Shown here piece by piece: positions 43,087 through 52,867 of a stretch of DNA of 64,000 bases. A model generated the notes under the pieces. That model was given only the letters and a program-made list of their open reading frames with translations. It searched no databases and had not been told where the DNA came from. The position numbers and the translations under genes are program-made. The DNA lies in contig NZ_MVAD01000002.1 of the NCBI RefSeq assembly GCF_002007115.1, positions 1,054,001 through 1,118,000 of the forward strand, in the 5' to 3' direction. This DNA is from Massilia sp. KIM (lineage in GTDB: Bacteria > Pseudomonadota > Gammaproteobacteria > Burkholderiales > Burkholderiaceae_D). The stretch's first letter is position 1. Every line of letters starts with the position of its first letter.

Positions 43087-45477
43087 TCAGAACTTGTGCG
43101 ACAGGCGTGCGAACACCGCCGCGCCGTTCAGGCCGAACTGCACGCTCTCGTACTTGAAGCCGTTGTCGGTTTCGTTCGGATCCTGCGTCGTCGGCTTGAC
43201 GTCGAAGATGTTGGTGCCGCCCACGGTCAGCTTGGTCTTCTCGGTGAAGGCCCAGGTGAAGGACAGGTCGGCCGAGGTCTTCGCTTCGTAGCGCTGGTTC
43301 GGCACCGGCGGGCCCGAGAAGGTGCCCAGGGTCTGCGGACCGAAGTGGATGATGCGCAGCGAGGTCTCGAACTTGGCCAGGCTGTAGTCGAAGCCCAGGG
43401 TGGCCTTGCGGCGCGGCGCGCCTTCTTCGATGAACAGGCGCTCGCGCTCGGACAGCAGCACGTCCTCGAAACCGGCCAGCGCCGCAGGCGCCTTCACGCG
43501 CTGCACTTCGGTCTTGCTGAAGTTCACCGCCAGGAAGGTGTTCAGGCGTCCGGCGCCCAGGTTGGCGCGGTTCGACACGGTCAGGTCCAGGCCCTGGGTC
43601 TTGGTGTCCACCGAGTTCACGAAGAACTGCGCCTGGCCCACGCCCAGCTGTTGCAGGGTGGCGCCCAGCGCCGGGTAGTTGTCGGCGTCGAAGCGGCCCG
43701 ACAGCACGATGCGGTCGTCGATGTCGATGCGGTACAGGTCGGCCGTCACCGAGGTCGACTGGGTCGGCGACCAGGTCACGCCGGCGGTGAAGCTCTTCGA
43801 TTCCTCGTCCTTCAGCTGCGGGATGCCGGCGGCGTTGGCCACGCGGCCGCCGTTCGGCGCCAGCACCACGTCCAGCGGCTGGCCGCTGACGAAGTCGGTG
43901 AAGGTGGACGAGAAGTAGACCTGCTGCAGCGACGGGGCGCGGAAGCCGGTGCTGGCCGAGGCGCGCAGCAGCACGCTCGGGTTGACGCGGTAGGCGCCGG
44001 CGATCTTGCCGGTGGTGGTCGAGCCGAAGTCCGAGTAGCGCTCGTGGCGCAGCGCGGTCTGCACCTTAAAGCGGTCGGTCAGGTCGGTCTCGATGTCGAT
44101 GTAGGCCGCGCTGCTGTGACGGTCGCTGTCGGTGGCGTCGCCCGGCTGGAAGCCCGGGAAGCCCTGGCTGCCGGCGTTGCCGCCGAAGCCCACGCCGTCG
44201 GCGTCGATGTAGGAGCCCGGTTCGCCGGCGAAGATCTTGTAGTTCTCGCGGCGGTGCTCGAGGCCGAAGGCCACGTTCATGCCCTGGGCCACGCCGCTGT
44301 AGAAGCGGCTGAAGTCCAGGTTGGTGGTCGCCTGGCGGAACGAGAAGCCGCCCGCGTCGAAGGCGCTGGCGCTGACGCCCTTGCCGCCGTTGATCAGGTC
44401 CAGGTTGGCGATCGAGGCGTTCAGGGTGTTGTTGATGTTGTACATCAGGCGGTTGTAGCCGTAGGTCTGCGACAGGTCGGCGTTCCATTCGCCCACCTGC
44501 CAGCGGTAGCCCACGGTGCCCCAGCGGTCGTCCACCTCGCCGTCGATGAAGGGCACGAAGCCGTTCGGGTACATGGCTTCCGAGTTGCGCGAGGGGATGT
44601 CGTCCGAACCCACGCCGCCGCGTGCGAAGGCCGCCGACGAGGCGTCGCGCTTCTGCGCGCCGGCGGTGAAGTAGAACTTGCCCGGACCGGTCGGGAATTC
44701 GCCGTTCAGGTAGATGGTCTGGTTCTCGGCCTTGGTGTCGCCGATGATGCGCGGGTTGCCCGGCTCCGAGCGGTTGGAGCGGCCGCGGTCGTAGTATTCG
44801 CCGGTGATGCCCAGCACGCCGCCCGCCACGGCCACGCCGCAGTAGGCCGAGGCCAGCCAGTTCTCGCCGTCGCCTGCGGTGTACTGGCCGTAGCCGAGCA
44901 CCGACTCACAGCCCAGGTTCTTCTTCAGTTCGATGTTGATCACGCCCGCGATCGCGTCCGAGCCGTATTGCGCGGCGGCGCCGTCGCGCAGCACCTGCAC
45001 GTTGCGGATTGCCAGCAGCGGGATCGCGTTCATGTCGGTGCCCGTGTTGCCGCGGTTGCGCGCGCCGAACAGGTTCACCAGCGCCACGGTGTGGCGGCGC
45101 TTGCCGTTGACCAGCACCAGGGTCTGGTCCGAGCCCAGCCCGCGCAGGGCGGCCGAGTCGATCAGGTCGGCGCCGTCGGCGCCGGTCTGGCGGGTCGAGT
45201 TGAACGAAGGCGAAATATTGGTCAGGGCCTGTGCGAGGTCGAATTGACCGCCCTGTTCAGCTGCCTTGGTCATGGGGATGAAGTCGACCGGCACCGGGGT
45301 GTCGGTCGAGGACGCGTTGCCGACGCGGCGCGAGCCGACCACGTTGACGGTATTGATGTCGCTGGCGGCCGGCGCGGCGCTTTGCGCATGGACGCTGGCG
45401 GGAAGAAGCGCGGCGAGGGCGGTGGCGCCGTAGAGGGCCAGCATCAGCGACTGGGGAATCGATTTGAGTTTGAGCAC
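43087..45477 (-). CDS. TonB-dependent outer-membrane receptor
   Basis: The 796-residue receptor has a signal peptide ending SVHAQ, a plug domain (IDSAALRGLGSDQTLVLVNGKRRHTVALVNLFG, VQVLRDGAAAQYGSDAIAGVINIELKK) and a 22-strand-type barrel ending in a terminal Phe (ARLSHKF). The plug resembles the Cirus/FecA-like group of receptors in environmental bacteria with unknown ligands. The start is GTG 45477 with GGAGAAAATCT upstream, giving the signal peptide; an in-frame ATG at 45522 is less likely. No TonB box or regulator is adjacent. It imports a siderophore, oligosaccharide or peptide by inference. Confidence 0.88.
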   Translation of the reverse strand: MLKLKSIPQSLMLALYGATALAALLPASVHAQSAAPAASDINTVNVVGSRRVGNASSTDTPVPVDFIPMTKAAEQGGQFDLAQALTNISPSFNSTRQTGADGADLIDSAALRGLGSDQTLVLVNGKRRHTVALVNLFGARNRGNTGTDMNAIPLLAIRNVQVLRDGAAAQYGSDAIAGVINIELKKNLGCESVLGYGQYTAGDGENWLASAYCGVAVAGGVLGITGEYYDRGRSNRSEPGNPRIIGDTKAENQTIYLNGEFPTGPGKFYFTAGAQKRDASSAAFARGGVGSDDIPSRNSEAMYPNGFVPFIDGEVDDRWGTVGYRWQVGEWNADLSQTYGYNRLMYNINNTLNASIANLDLINGGKGVSASAFDAGGFSFRQATTNLDFSRFYSGVAQGMNVAFGLEHRRENYKIFAGEPGSYIDADGVGFGGNAGSQGFPGFQPGDATDSDRHSSAAYIDIETDLTDRFKVQTALRHERYSDFGSTTTGKIAGAYRVNPSVLLRASASTGFRAPSLQQVYFSSTFTDFVSGQPLDVVLAPNGGRVANAAGIPQLKDEESKSFTAGVTWSPTQSTSVTADLYRIDIDDRIVLSGRFDADNYPALGATLQQLGVGQAQFFVNSVDTKTQGLDLTVSNRANLGAGRLNTFLAVNFSKTEVQRVKAPAALAGFEDVLLSERERLFIEEGAPRRKATLGFDYSLAKFETSLRIIHFGPQTLGTFSGPPVPNQRYEAKTSADLSFTWAFTEKTKLTVGGTNIFDVKPTTQDPNETDNGFKYESVQFGLNGAAVFARLSHKF

Positions 45478-45621
45478 AGATTTTCTCCGGTGGAAAGATT
45501 GGATATTAATCAAATGACTCACCAGTCACCATGGCTATGTAGCATTAACACAACGTTGTATTGCTATAACCATTTGTATTCGACCAAGGAGCGACACACC
45601 GCGACAAACGGCGACAATTTT

Positions 45622-46419
45622 TCAGCGGTCCCGGGCGAGATCGGCGCGGCCGCCGACGAAGACCTTGCCGCCCTCCACGCGGGTGCGGATCAGGCAGTCG
45701 CGCCCGGTGGCCCGGCCCTGCAGCAGGGTGATGCCCCGGCCCAGCAGCACGCTCAGGGCGCCGGCGGCGACCCCGGTGGCGCTGTCCTCGAGGCGCGGGT
45801 CGAGGTGGTTGAAGTTGCGGCCTTCGTAGCTGCCGTCCGGGCGCGCGCAGTAGACGTACAGGCCGTTCACGCCCGCCTCCTTGCCCCAGGCGGTGATCGC
45901 GGCGAGATCGGGCGCCAGGCCATGCAGGGTGGCGGCGTCGTCGACCTGCACCAGCAGCTTGGGGCTGCCGACCGAGGCGACCCGCGGCGGGGCCACCGGC
46001 GTGAAGCCGGGTGCGTCCAGCAGGCGCGCGAGCAGGCCTTGGGGCAGGTCCGGTTGCACGAGCTCTTGCGGCTCCAGTTGCACGAAGACCTCGTCCTCGA
46101 TGCGCGACAGGCCGAGCGCCTGGCCGCGCTGCGCGGTGCTGACGAGAAGGGTGGCGGCTCCGGCATCGCGCGCGAACAGCACCCGCGCCGCCGCCAGCGT
46201 CGCATGCAGGCACAGGGGGCTGCGTGTGTGCGGATAGTAGAAGTCGACCACGCCGGCCACGCCGTCTTGCGGCGAAGGATCGATCCACACGCAGGTGGTG
46301 TCGCGCTCGCGGGCCAGCGCCTGGCGCGCCTCGATCGGCGAGGCGTCGTCCTCGATCACCAGGGCCGGATTGCCTAAGCCTTCGGGCCGGCCGAAGCAGT
46401 GCAGGGCGTGGATCTTCAT
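45622..46419 (-). CDS. PhzF-family isomerase/epimerase-like protein
   Basis: This 265-residue protein follows the PhzF fold: HALHCFGRPEGLGNPALVIEDD, CVWIDPSPQDGVAGVVDFYYPHTRSPLCLHATLAAAR and LEDSATGVAAGAL. The canonical GHAT before the second helix reads LHAT here, and the usual catalytic Glu near residue 45 is not obvious, so activity may differ. It sits between the receptor gene and the dnaE2 SOS box and diverges from dnaE2. Confidence 0.8.
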   Translation of the reverse strand: MKIHALHCFGRPEGLGNPALVIEDDASPIEARQALARERDTTCVWIDPSPQDGVAGVVDFYYPHTRSPLCLHATLAAARVLFARDAGAATLLVSTAQRGQALGLSRIEDEVFVQLEPQELVQPDLPQGLLARLLDAPGFTPVAPPRVASVGSPKLLVQVDDAATLHGLAPDLAAITAWGKEAGVNGLYVYCARPDGSYEGRNFNHLDPRLEDSATGVAAGALSVLLGRGITLLQGRATGRDCLIRTRVEGGKVFVGGRADLARDR

Positions 46420-46453
46420 CGCGTTTTCCTTGTCGTGCGGAGTGTCGGTTATA

Positions 46454-46469
46454 CTGTGTTTTTATACAG
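46454..46469. promoter_or_regulatory. LexA (SOS) box before dnaE2
   Basis: CTGT-GTTTTTAT-ACAG matches CTGT-N8-ACAG exactly and resembles the imuA box at 22820-22835. It lies 48 bases before the dnaE2 ATG and 35 before the PhzF-like start on the other strand. Confidence 0.9.
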
Positions 46470-46516
46470 TAGTTTGTCGATTACTCAAGGATTGTAGCCC
46501 AGCCGTGCCCGAGCCG

Positions 46517-49500
46517 ATGTCCACCGCTTCCTCCAACCTTCCCCCGGGTCTGCCGCCGAGTCTGCCCCCGAATCTGCCCCAAGTCCTGCCGCAGTACGCG
46601 GAGCTGTTCTGCCTCTCGAACTTCTCCTTCCTGCAGGGCGCCTCGCACGCGGAGGAACTGGTGATGCGCGCGGTGCAGCTCGGCTACTCGGCCCTGGCCC
46701 TGACCGACGAATGCTCGCTGTCGGGCGTGGTGCGCGCCCATGGCGAGGCGAAGAAGGCCGGCCTGCCGCTGGTGATCGGCGCCCACTTCCACCTGAAGGA
46801 GCGCGACGGCAGCCCGGCCCTGTCCCTGATCCTGCTGGCCCAGAACCGCAACGGCTACGGCAACCTGTCCGAGCTGATCACCCTCGGACGCATGCGCGCC
46901 GACAAGGGCGAGTACTTCCTCACCCCGGAAGACCTGGCCGAACCGGGCGGCGACTACGCCCACCTCAAGCACATGCCGGACTGCCTGGCGATCCTGCTGC
47001 CCGCCTATCCAGGTCACGAGGCCCGGGACCTCGACCGCCTGCACCGCCAGGCCGCCTGGATGGCGACCACCTTCCCGGGGCGCGCCTGGCTCGGCCTGGT
47101 GCTGCTGCACCGCGCCTTCGACGAAGCCCACCGCGCCACGGTGGAGGAGGTGGGCTGGCAGCACGGCTTGCCGATCACGGCCCTCGGCCACGTGGTGATG
47201 CACGTGCGCTCGCGCAAGCCGTTGCAGGACACGCTCACCGCCACCCGCCTCGGCAAGCCGGTGGCCGACTGCGGCTACGGCCTGGCCCAGAACGCCGAGC
47301 AGCACCTGCGCGCGCGCCTGCGCCTGGCCAACATCTACAGCCGCGAGGCGCTCGAAGAGACGGTGCGCATCGCGCGCCTGTGCACCTTCTCGCTGGACGA
47401 GCTGCGCTACGAATACCCGGACGAGGTGGTGCCGGCCGGGCACGACGCCAGCAGCTACCTGCGCCAGGAAACCTATATCGGCGCGCACCGGCGCTTCCGC
47501 GACGGCATCCCGGCCAAGGTGCAGGCAAAGATCGAGCACGAACTGGGCCTGATCGCCGAGATGAAGTACGAGCACTACTTCCTCACGGTGTACGACATCG
47601 TGCGTTTCGCGCGCTCGCAGCACATCCTGTGCCAGGGGCGGGGCTCGGCCGCCAACTCGGCGGTGTGCTACTGCCTCGGCATCACCGAGGTCGACCCGGC
47701 GCGCGCCAGCCTGCTGTTCGAGCGCTTCATCTCGAAGGAGCGCAACGAGCCGCCCGACATCGACGTCGACTTCGAGCACCAGCGGCGCGAAGAGGTGATC
47801 CAGTACATCTACGGCAAGTACGGGCGCCGGCGCGCGGCCCTCGCGGCGGTGGTGATCAGCTACCGGCCCAAGAGCGCGCTGCGCGACAGCGGGCGCGCGC
47901 TCGGCATCGACCTGGCCATCGTCGAGAAGGTGGCCAAGACCCATCACTGGTTCGACAGCCGGGCCGACCTGGTCGGGCGCCTGGCCGAGTGCGGGCTGGA
48001 CCCGGAAGCGCCGCTGTCGCAGCAATGGGCCACCCTGGCCGAGCAGCTGCTGAACTTCCCGCGCCACCTGTCCCAGCACCCGGGCGGCTTCGTGATCGCC
48101 CAGGGCAAGCTGTCGCGCCTGGTGCCGATCGAGAACGCCGCCATGGCCGAGCGCAGCGTGATCCAGTGGGACAAGAACGACCTCGAGGAACTGGGCCTGA
48201 TGAAGGTCGACGTGCTCGCCCTGGGCATGCTGTCGATGCTGCGGCGCGGCCTGGAACTGGTGGGCCAGCGCCACGGCAATGTGTTCGAGATGCAGGACAT
48301 CCCGGCCGACGACGTGGCCACCTACGACATGATCTGCGCCGCCGACACGGTGGGCGTGTTCCAGATCGAGTCGCGCGCCCAGATGAGCATGCTGCCGCGC
48401 ATGCAGCCGCGCGAGTTCTACGACCTGGTGATCGAGGTGGCGGTGGTGCGGCCCGGCCCGATCCAGGGCGGCATGGTCCATCCCTACCTGCGCCGCCGCC
48501 AGGGCATCGACCCGGTGCACTACCCGAGCCCCGAGATGAAGGTGGCGCTGGAGCGCACCCTGGGCGTGCCGATCTTCCAGGAGCAGGTGATGCAGGTGGC
48601 GATCCTGGGCGCCGGCTTCACGCCGGGCGAGGCGGACCAGCTGCGGCGCGCGATGGCGGCCTGGAAGCGCAAGGGCGGCCTGGACAAGTACTACGACCGC
48701 ATCGTCAACGGCATGCTGGAGCGCGGGTATGACCTAGCCTTCGCCGAATCGATCTTCAGCCAGATCCAGGGCTTCGGCGAATACGGCTTTCCCGAGTCGC
48801 ACGCGGCCAGCTTCGCGCTGCTGGCCTATGCCAGCTCCTGGCTCAAGTGCCACGAGCCGGCGGCCTTCCTGTGCGCGCTGCTCAACAGCCAGCCGATGGG
48901 CTTCTACAGCCCCTCGCAACTGGTGCAGGACGCGCGCCGCCACGGCATCGAGGTGCGGCCGGTGGACGTGGCGATCAGCGGCTGGGATTCGAGCCTGGAG
49001 GAGTACGACCCGGTCGACCGCGCGCGCCAGCCGGCGGTGCGCCTGGGGCTGTCGCTGCAGCGCGGCTTGAGCCGCGAGGTGGCCGAGCGCATCGAGGACG
49101 CGCGCGCGATCCGTCCCTTCGAGAGCGTGGCCGACCTGGCGCGGCGCGCGCGCCTGGACCGGAGCGACCTGCAAGTGCTGGCGGCGTCCAATGCGCTGCG
49201 CTCGCTGGCCGGGCACCGGCGCGAGGCCTTGTGGGCGGCGGTGGGGGCGGCGCCGGACCGCGACCTGCTGCGTCCGACCACGGTGCAGGAAGAGACGCCG
49301 CGGCTGGCGGCGCCCTCGGAAGGGGAGGAGATCGTGGGCGATTACCGGTCCCAGGGCCTGACCCTGGGGCGGCATCCGCTAGCGCTGCTGCGCGCCCAGC
49401 TGCTGGCCAAGCGCTTCGTGCCGGCATCGAGCCTGATGGACTACCAGAACGGCCAGCTGGCGCGCGCCTGCGGCATCGTCACCGTGCGCCAGCGGCCGGG

Positions 49501-49735
49501 GACCGCCAAGGGCGTGCTGTTCATGACGCTGGAGGACGAGACCGGGAACGTCAACGTGATCGTGTGGCCGTCCCTGGTGGAACAGCAGCGGCGCGAGGTG
49601 CTCAATGCGCCGCTGCTGGGGGTGTACGGGGTGTGGCAGAAGGAAGGGGAGGTGCGGCACCTGGTGGCCAAGCGGCTGGTGGACATGTCGCACATGCTGG
49701 GGAGGCTGCAGGCGCCGAGCAGGGATTTTTGTTGA
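46517..49735 (+). CDS. dnaE2: Error-prone DNA polymerase III alpha subunit DnaE2 (ImuC)
   Basis: The 1072-residue polymerase starts with an LPP-repeat linker, then the PHP domain (YAELFCLSNFSFLQGASHAEELVMRA, ALALTDECSLSGVVRAHGEAKKAG) and DNA polymerase III alpha core (GRGSAANSAVCYCLGITEVDP, PPDIDVDFEHQRREEVI, VRPGPIQGGMVHPYLRRRQG). A C-terminal OB segment follows (GIVTVRQRPGTAKGVLFMTLEDETGNVNVIVWP). It is the catalytic unit of SOS mutagenesis with ImuA/ImuB. GTG 46505 is an alternative start nearer the AAGGA at 46487. The last codon overlaps a 12-base tandem repeat. Confidence 0.94.
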   Translation: MSTASSNLPPGLPPSLPPNLPQVLPQYAELFCLSNFSFLQGASHAEELVMRAVQLGYSALALTDECSLSGVVRAHGEAKKAGLPLVIGAHFHLKERDGSPALSLILLAQNRNGYGNLSELITLGRMRADKGEYFLTPEDLAEPGGDYAHLKHMPDCLAILLPAYPGHEARDLDRLHRQAAWMATTFPGRAWLGLVLLHRAFDEAHRATVEEVGWQHGLPITALGHVVMHVRSRKPLQDTLTATRLGKPVADCGYGLAQNAEQHLRARLRLANIYSREALEETVRIARLCTFSLDELRYEYPDEVVPAGHDASSYLRQETYIGAHRRFRDGIPAKVQAKIEHELGLIAEMKYEHYFLTVYDIVRFARSQHILCQGRGSAANSAVCYCLGITEVDPARASLLFERFISKERNEPPDIDVDFEHQRREEVIQYIYGKYGRRRAALAAVVISYRPKSALRDSGRALGIDLAIVEKVAKTHHWFDSRADLVGRLAECGLDPEAPLSQQWATLAEQLLNFPRHLSQHPGGFVIAQGKLSRLVPIENAAMAERSVIQWDKNDLEELGLMKVDVLALGMLSMLRRGLELVGQRHGNVFEMQDIPADDVATYDMICAADTVGVFQIESRAQMSMLPRMQPREFYDLVIEVAVVRPGPIQGGMVHPYLRRRQGIDPVHYPSPEMKVALERTLGVPIFQEQVMQVAILGAGFTPGEADQLRRAMAAWKRKGGLDKYYDRIVNGMLERGYDLAFAESIFSQIQGFGEYGFPESHAASFALLAYASSWLKCHEPAAFLCALLNSQPMGFYSPSQLVQDARRHGIEVRPVDVAISGWDSSLEEYDPVDRARQPAVRLGLSLQRGLSREVAERIEDARAIRPFESVADLARRARLDRSDLQVLAASNALRSLAGHRREALWAAVGAAPDRDLLRPTTVQEETPRLAAPSEGEEIVGDYRSQGLTLGRHPLALLRAQLLAKRFVPASSLMDYQNGQLARACGIVTVRQRPGTAKGVLFMTLEDETGNVNVIVWPSLVEQQRREVLNAPLLGVYGVWQKEGEVRHLVAKRLVDMSHMLGRLQAPSRDFC

Positions 49736-49801
49736 GTGAGGTGTTGGGTGCGGTGTTGGGTGAGGCGTCGAGTGAGGTGTTGAGTGAGGCGTTGAGTGAC
49801 G
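49730..49801. repeat. 12-base tandem repeat at the dnaE2 3' end
   Basis: Six units of consensus TGTTGAGTGAGG run from inside the dnaE2 stop to 49801, with point variants (GGGTGCGG, GTCGAGTG). The frame is open across them in one phase, as 12 is a multiple of 3, so stop-codon loss would extend DnaE2. Confidence 0.8.
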
Positions 49802-49863
49802 TCGTCGGACGCCCGCTCGGTCATCGGACCATCGTTGACCCCGAACCGATCGTTAGCCCAAAG

Positions 49864-49971
49864 ACCGTCATTCCGGCGAAGGCCGGAATCCAAGTTCGTT
49901 GTGCAGCCACTGGCGTTTGACGTCCACGGCCTGCGTAAAACTTGGATTCCGGCCTTCGCCGGAATGACGGT
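49864..49971. repeat. Pair of REP-like palindromes in inverted orientation
   Basis: A 33-base arm (49864-49896) and its perfect reverse complement (49939-49971) flank a 42-base spacer. Each arm contains the hairpin ATTCCGGC-GAAG-GCCGGAAT. This is a BIME-like arrangement in a 291-base intergenic region, and it is akin to the palindrome at 25124-25151. Confidence 0.85.
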
Positions 49972-50026
49972 TTTGCGGATAACGGAAGTTGTGAGGCTGA
50001 TGGTCTGGCAAGACCGCGTGTAGTCC

Positions 50027-51655
50027 TTATGCGGACGCCAACTGCAGGCGCGAAGAGCCCGCGCGCTGCGCGCCGGCCGGCTGCCTGCCCTGCATCCCGC
50101 TCGCCAGCTGGAACACCGACAAGGCCTGCGCCACGCTCTCCGCCTGCTGCGCCAGGGTCGCCGCCGCGGCCGCGGCCTCCTCGACCAGCGCCGCATTCTG
50201 CTGCGTGATCGCATCCAGTTGCCCCACCGCCCCGTTGACCTGGGCGATCCCGCCCGACTGCTCGCGGGTCGAGGTCGAGATCTCCATCATCACCTGCTTG
50301 ACCTGGTCCACCGCCTCCGCCACCTCGGCGATCGCGACGCCGGCAGCGCCGGTCAGGCGGGTGCCGCTGTCCACGTTCGCGATCGAGGCGTCGATCAGGG
50401 CCTTGATCTCGCGCGCCGCGGTGGCGCTGCGCTGCGCCAGGCCGCGCACCTCGCCCGCCACCACCGCGAAACCGCGCCCCTGCTCGCCGGCGCGCGCCGC
50501 TTCGACCGCGGCGTTCAGGGCCAGCAGGTTGGTCTGGAAGGCGATGCCGTCGATCATGCCGACGATGTCCAGCACCTTGTGCGCCGACTGGCTGATCGCG
50601 CTCATGGTGCTCACCATCTCGCCCACGGTGGCGCGGCCCTGCACCGCCTTCTCGGCCGCCAGCGCCGCCAAGGTGCTGGCCGAGATCGCGTTCTCGGCGC
50701 TCTGCGCCACGTTGTGGTTCAGCTGCTCCATGCTGGCCGCGGTCTCTTCCAGGCTCGAGGCCTGGGATTCGGTGCGGCTCGACAAGTCCATGTTGCCGGC
50801 GGCGATCTCGCCGGTGGCGTGGCGGATCTCGCCGAAGTTGGCGCGCACGTCGCCGATCACGCTGTACAAGTTGACCGCCGACTGGCGCAGGGCGCCCACC
50901 AGCTGGCCCATCTCGTCGTCGCGCTTGGTGTCGATGCGCGCGGTCAGGTCGCCGCCGGCGAAGCGGCGCGCGAAACGGGTGGCGACGGCCAGCGGCGCCA
51001 GCACGTTGCGATGCAGGCTGGCCCACAGCGCGGCCAGCACGGTCAAACTGACGCCCAGCGACAGCACGGTCCACGCCGGCAGTTCGCTGCGCACGGCTTC
51101 GCACAGCATCGCCGTGAGCAGGATCGCCATGGTGCCGGCGGCGCCGTTGACCTGGGCGCGCAGCGGAATCCGGCCCAGCATGCCGCCGACTCCCGCCAGG
51201 CCGCGCCGCTCGACACGGCCGTTGCGCAGCAGGAGCTTGCGCGGATTGCCGGCCTTGAATTCGGCGTACAGGCTGGACGCGGCAGCCACCTGCTCGCGGC
51301 TCGGCCTGGTGCGCACCGACATGTAGCCCACCGCCTCGCCGTTCTCGATCACCGGCGTCACGTTCGCATGCACCCAGTAGAAGTCGCCGTTCTTGCAACG
51401 GTTCTTGACCATGCCGTTCCAGGGACGCCCGGCGCGGATCGATTGCCACATGTCGGCGAAGGCCTCGACCGGCATGTCCGGATGGCGCACGATGTTCTGC
51501 GGCGCGCCGATCAGTTCTTCTTCGGTGAAGCCGCTGACCTCGATGAAATACGGATTGGCGTACTTGATGTTGCCCTTGAGGTCAGTGGTGCTGACGATGG
51601 TCTTGCCTTCGGCAAGCGGGTATTCGTTCCCGGTGACGGGGGTGTTCATGCGCAT
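50027..51655 (-). CDS. PAS-domain methyl-accepting chemotaxis protein (Aer-like)
   Basis: The 542-residue receptor has an N-terminal PAS domain (about 15-115: [58 protein letters not shown]), which in Aer holds FAD. A hydrophobic segment lies at about 170-215, then HAMP, then a signalling helix with the conserved tip ([22 protein letters not shown]). It probably steers energy taxis. AGGAG stands 6 bases before ATG 51655. No che genes are adjacent. Confidence 0.92.
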   Translation of the reverse strand: MRMNTPVTGNEYPLAEGKTIVSTTDLKGNIKYANPYFIEVSGFTEEELIGAPQNIVRHPDMPVEAFADMWQSIRAGRPWNGMVKNRCKNGDFYWVHANVTPVIENGEAVGYMSVRTRPSREQVAAASSLYAEFKAGNPRKLLLRNGRVERRGLAGVGGMLGRIPLRAQVNGAAGTMAILLTAMLCEAVRSELPAWTVLSLGVSLTVLAALWASLHRNVLAPLAVATRFARRFAGGDLTARIDTKRDDEMGQLVGALRQSAVNLYSVIGDVRANFGEIRHATGEIAAGNMDLSSRTESQASSLEETAASMEQLNHNVAQSAENAISASTLAALAAEKAVQGRATVGEMVSTMSAISQSAHKVLDIVGMIDGIAFQTNLLALNAAVEAARAGEQGRGFAVVAGEVRGLAQRSATAAREIKALIDASIANVDSGTRLTGAAGVAIAEVAEAVDQVKQVMMEISTSTREQSGGIAQVNGAVGQLDAITQQNAALVEEAAAAAATLAQQAESVAQALSVFQLASGMQGRQPAGAQRAGSSRLQLASA

Positions 51656-51853
51656 GGCGCGCTCCTGTTTGAAGAAGAGGATTGAGCAGCATGGGCGGGG
51701 GAAGGGACCACGGGGAGGTGGCCGGCAAGAAGCGGCCAGGGCGCCCGGACGGACGCGGGAACCGGGGATGGGGGTTCGTGTTCAGTATAACGATTTGTTG
51801 CGCCGCGTAAAGTGTCGCGGCGCGCGCCTATGCAAAAAAACCACGACTTTCGC

Positions 51854-52867
51854 TCAGTCGAGGCCGAGCCACTTCCGGTAGGACTGGTAGTGATGGATCA
51901 CGAAGCCGCCGTAGGCCGGCATCGCGCCTACCTTGCGCGCCGTGATCCCCAGCTCGCGCTCCATGTCGGCTTCGCGCAGGTGGTGGAAGGAGACCTTCTT
52001 GAGCGCGTTGGGCAGGGTCTCGACCCCGATCATGACTTTGCGGCCGATGCGGTTGGCATACTCCAGTTCGTCCATCGCATGGCTGATGATGCCGTCGCCG
52101 CCTTCGGCGCGGTCGCGGTAGTCCATCAGGGCCACGTAGTCGTACAGGTCCTGCACGTGCTGGCTGACCGGCTTGCGCTTGCCTTGCCAGTCGATCTCGA
52201 TACCGTCGAACCAGAAGGGAATGGCCGGCCCCATCGGCAGGCTCTGGCCCGACTTGCGCTTGAGGCGCACCAGCGCGTCCGACATCTCGATGAACTCGGC
52301 CAGCAGGCCCATCTTGCGGCTGGCCCATTCGTCGAGGATGTGGGGCTCGATGTCGAGGTTGATGCCGTCGAAGCGTTCTTCCGGCGCCGCGCCCTTGTTG
52401 TAGTCGAGCACGCGCTGGAGCATGGCTTCGGCCTGGGCGCGGTGGCGCGGCAGCACGTAGCGCTCGGTGCGCAGGTAGGCCGAGCCGAGCAGGGCGTAGA
52501 CCTGGATGCCGGCCGCATGCATGCGCCGGATCAGGGCGCGGTAGCGCTGCGGCTCGGCGGTGATCAGGTTGCGTCCCTCGAAGGCGTCGGCGTACAGGTA
52601 GACGGTGTCGATGCGCTTGGACTGGAGGAAGGCGATGCCCTGGCGCGCGGCGGCCTCGCCGAGCAGCATGGCGTAGGACTCCTCTTCCCAGGTCCAGATC
52701 GCGCGCGGGCCGGCGCGCTCGGTGGCGGCGGATGAGGCGGATGCGGCGGCAGGGGCTGCAGGGACGACAGGGGCGTCGGGGGCGACAGCGACGATCGCCT
52801 CGAACGCGGTGGCGGGCGCGGTCGCGCAGGCCAGGGCCAGCAGCAGGGCGCAGGCAAGCGCTTTCAC
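51854..52867 (-). CDS. Exported TIM-barrel, glycoside-hydrolase-like protein
   Basis: The 337-residue protein has a signal peptide (MKALACALLLALACATAPATA) and a (beta/alpha)8-type domain: RIDTVYLYADAFEGRN, HAAGIQVYALLGSAYL, FDGINLDIEPHIL and YVALMDYRDRAEG. The acidic DxE after strand 4 (INLDIEPH) and the DYRDRA segment resemble GH18/GH114-like hydrolases. Its start overlaps the sulfatase stop by ATGA, so it is the third gene of that operon. It probably trims or hydrolyses a surface glycan. Confidence 0.75.
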   Translation of the reverse strand: MKALACALLLALACATAPATAFEAIVAVAPDAPVVPAAPAAASASSAATERAGPRAIWTWEEESYAMLLGEAAARQGIAFLQSKRIDTVYLYADAFEGRNLITAEPQRYRALIRRMHAAGIQVYALLGSAYLRTERYVLPRHRAQAEAMLQRVLDYNKGAAPEERFDGINLDIEPHILDEWASRKMGLLAEFIEMSDALVRLKRKSGQSLPMGPAIPFWFDGIEIDWQGKRKPVSQHVQDLYDYVALMDYRDRAEGGDGIISHAMDELEYANRIGRKVMIGVETLPNALKKVSFHHLREADMERELGITARKVGAMPAYGGFVIHHYQSYRKWLGLD

